A DNA stretch of 6,250 nt from Nautiliaceae bacterium (lineage in GTDB: Bacteria > Campylobacterota > Campylobacteria > Campylobacterales > Nautiliaceae), in NCBI GenBank assembly GCA_027062985.1, contig JAMOSR010000084.1, positions 1 through 6,250 on the forward strand. The letters are read 5' to 3'. The notes under the pieces were generated by a model. That model ran no database searches and was not told where the DNA came from. It saw nothing but the letters and a program-made list of their open reading frames with translations. Positions within the stretch are counted from its first letter, which is position 1. Each line of letters opens with the position of its first letter. Made by a program: the position numbers and the translations under genes. Below are positions 6,240-6,250 of this stretch, in pieces.

Positions 6240-6250
6240 ATGGATTTAGC
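6240..6250 (+). CDS. Start of a divergent gene, cut by the window edge
   Basis: An ATG at 6240-6242 is preceded by AAAAGGAAG (6228-6236), a good ribosome binding site with AGGA 5 nt before the start. Only Met-Asp-Leu and part of an Ala codon are inside the window, so the product cannot be identified. From memory, C. jejuni has fliP divergent from glmU at this position, but four residues cannot test whether that applies here. The call rests on the ribosome binding site plus the divergent layout. Confidence 0.5.

Overview
The window is a compact, AT-rich piece of bacterial chromosome filled almost end to end by seven protein genes, all on the minus strand. Read in transcription order (right to left) they are glmU, coaBC, an unrecognised gene, uppS, a prepilin peptidase gene, an LptF/LptG-type permease gene and truA. 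Protein sequence and gene order both point to Campylobacterota (the former Epsilonproteobacteria). From memory, Campylobacter jejuni carries the same order at Cj0821 to Cj0827, including the unknown gene between coaBC and uppS. The Lys/Ile/Asn/Phe-rich proteins suit a low-GC member of that phylum. A deep-branching thermophilic group such as Nautiliales is possible, but the genus cannot be fixed from the sequence.

Layout: 6199-6239 is a short divergent intergenic region. It holds an extended -10 promoter (TGGTATAAT on the minus strand) for the operon and the ribosome binding site of a rightward gene, of which only the first 11 bases lie in the window. From 6198 down to 39 the seven genes are tightly packed. 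Adjacent genes overlap by 4, 20, 1, 8 and 19 nt, and the unknown gene and uppS are separated by 2 nt. No internal promoter or terminator is evident, so this looks like one translationally coupled operon. Bases 1-38 follow truA and hold no recognisable terminator. No tRNA, rRNA, CRISPR array, insertion sequence or phage feature is visible.

How the genes fit together: GlmU makes UDP-GlcNAc, the precursor of peptidoglycan and lipid A. UppS makes undecaprenyl diphosphate, the lipid carrier for wall and surface glycans. The LptF/LptG-like permease belongs to the family that extracts LPS from the inner membrane. The prepilin peptidase matures type IV pilin-like or pseudopilin proteins. CoaBC (coenzyme A synthesis) and TruA (tRNA pseudouridylation) are housekeeping. 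The main theme is therefore envelope biogenesis. The least explained gene is the 226-residue protein at 3118-3798, whose layout loosely resembles FliK-type hook-length-control proteins. I see no previously undescribed multi-gene system; the region is a conserved core operon with a few points worth checking.
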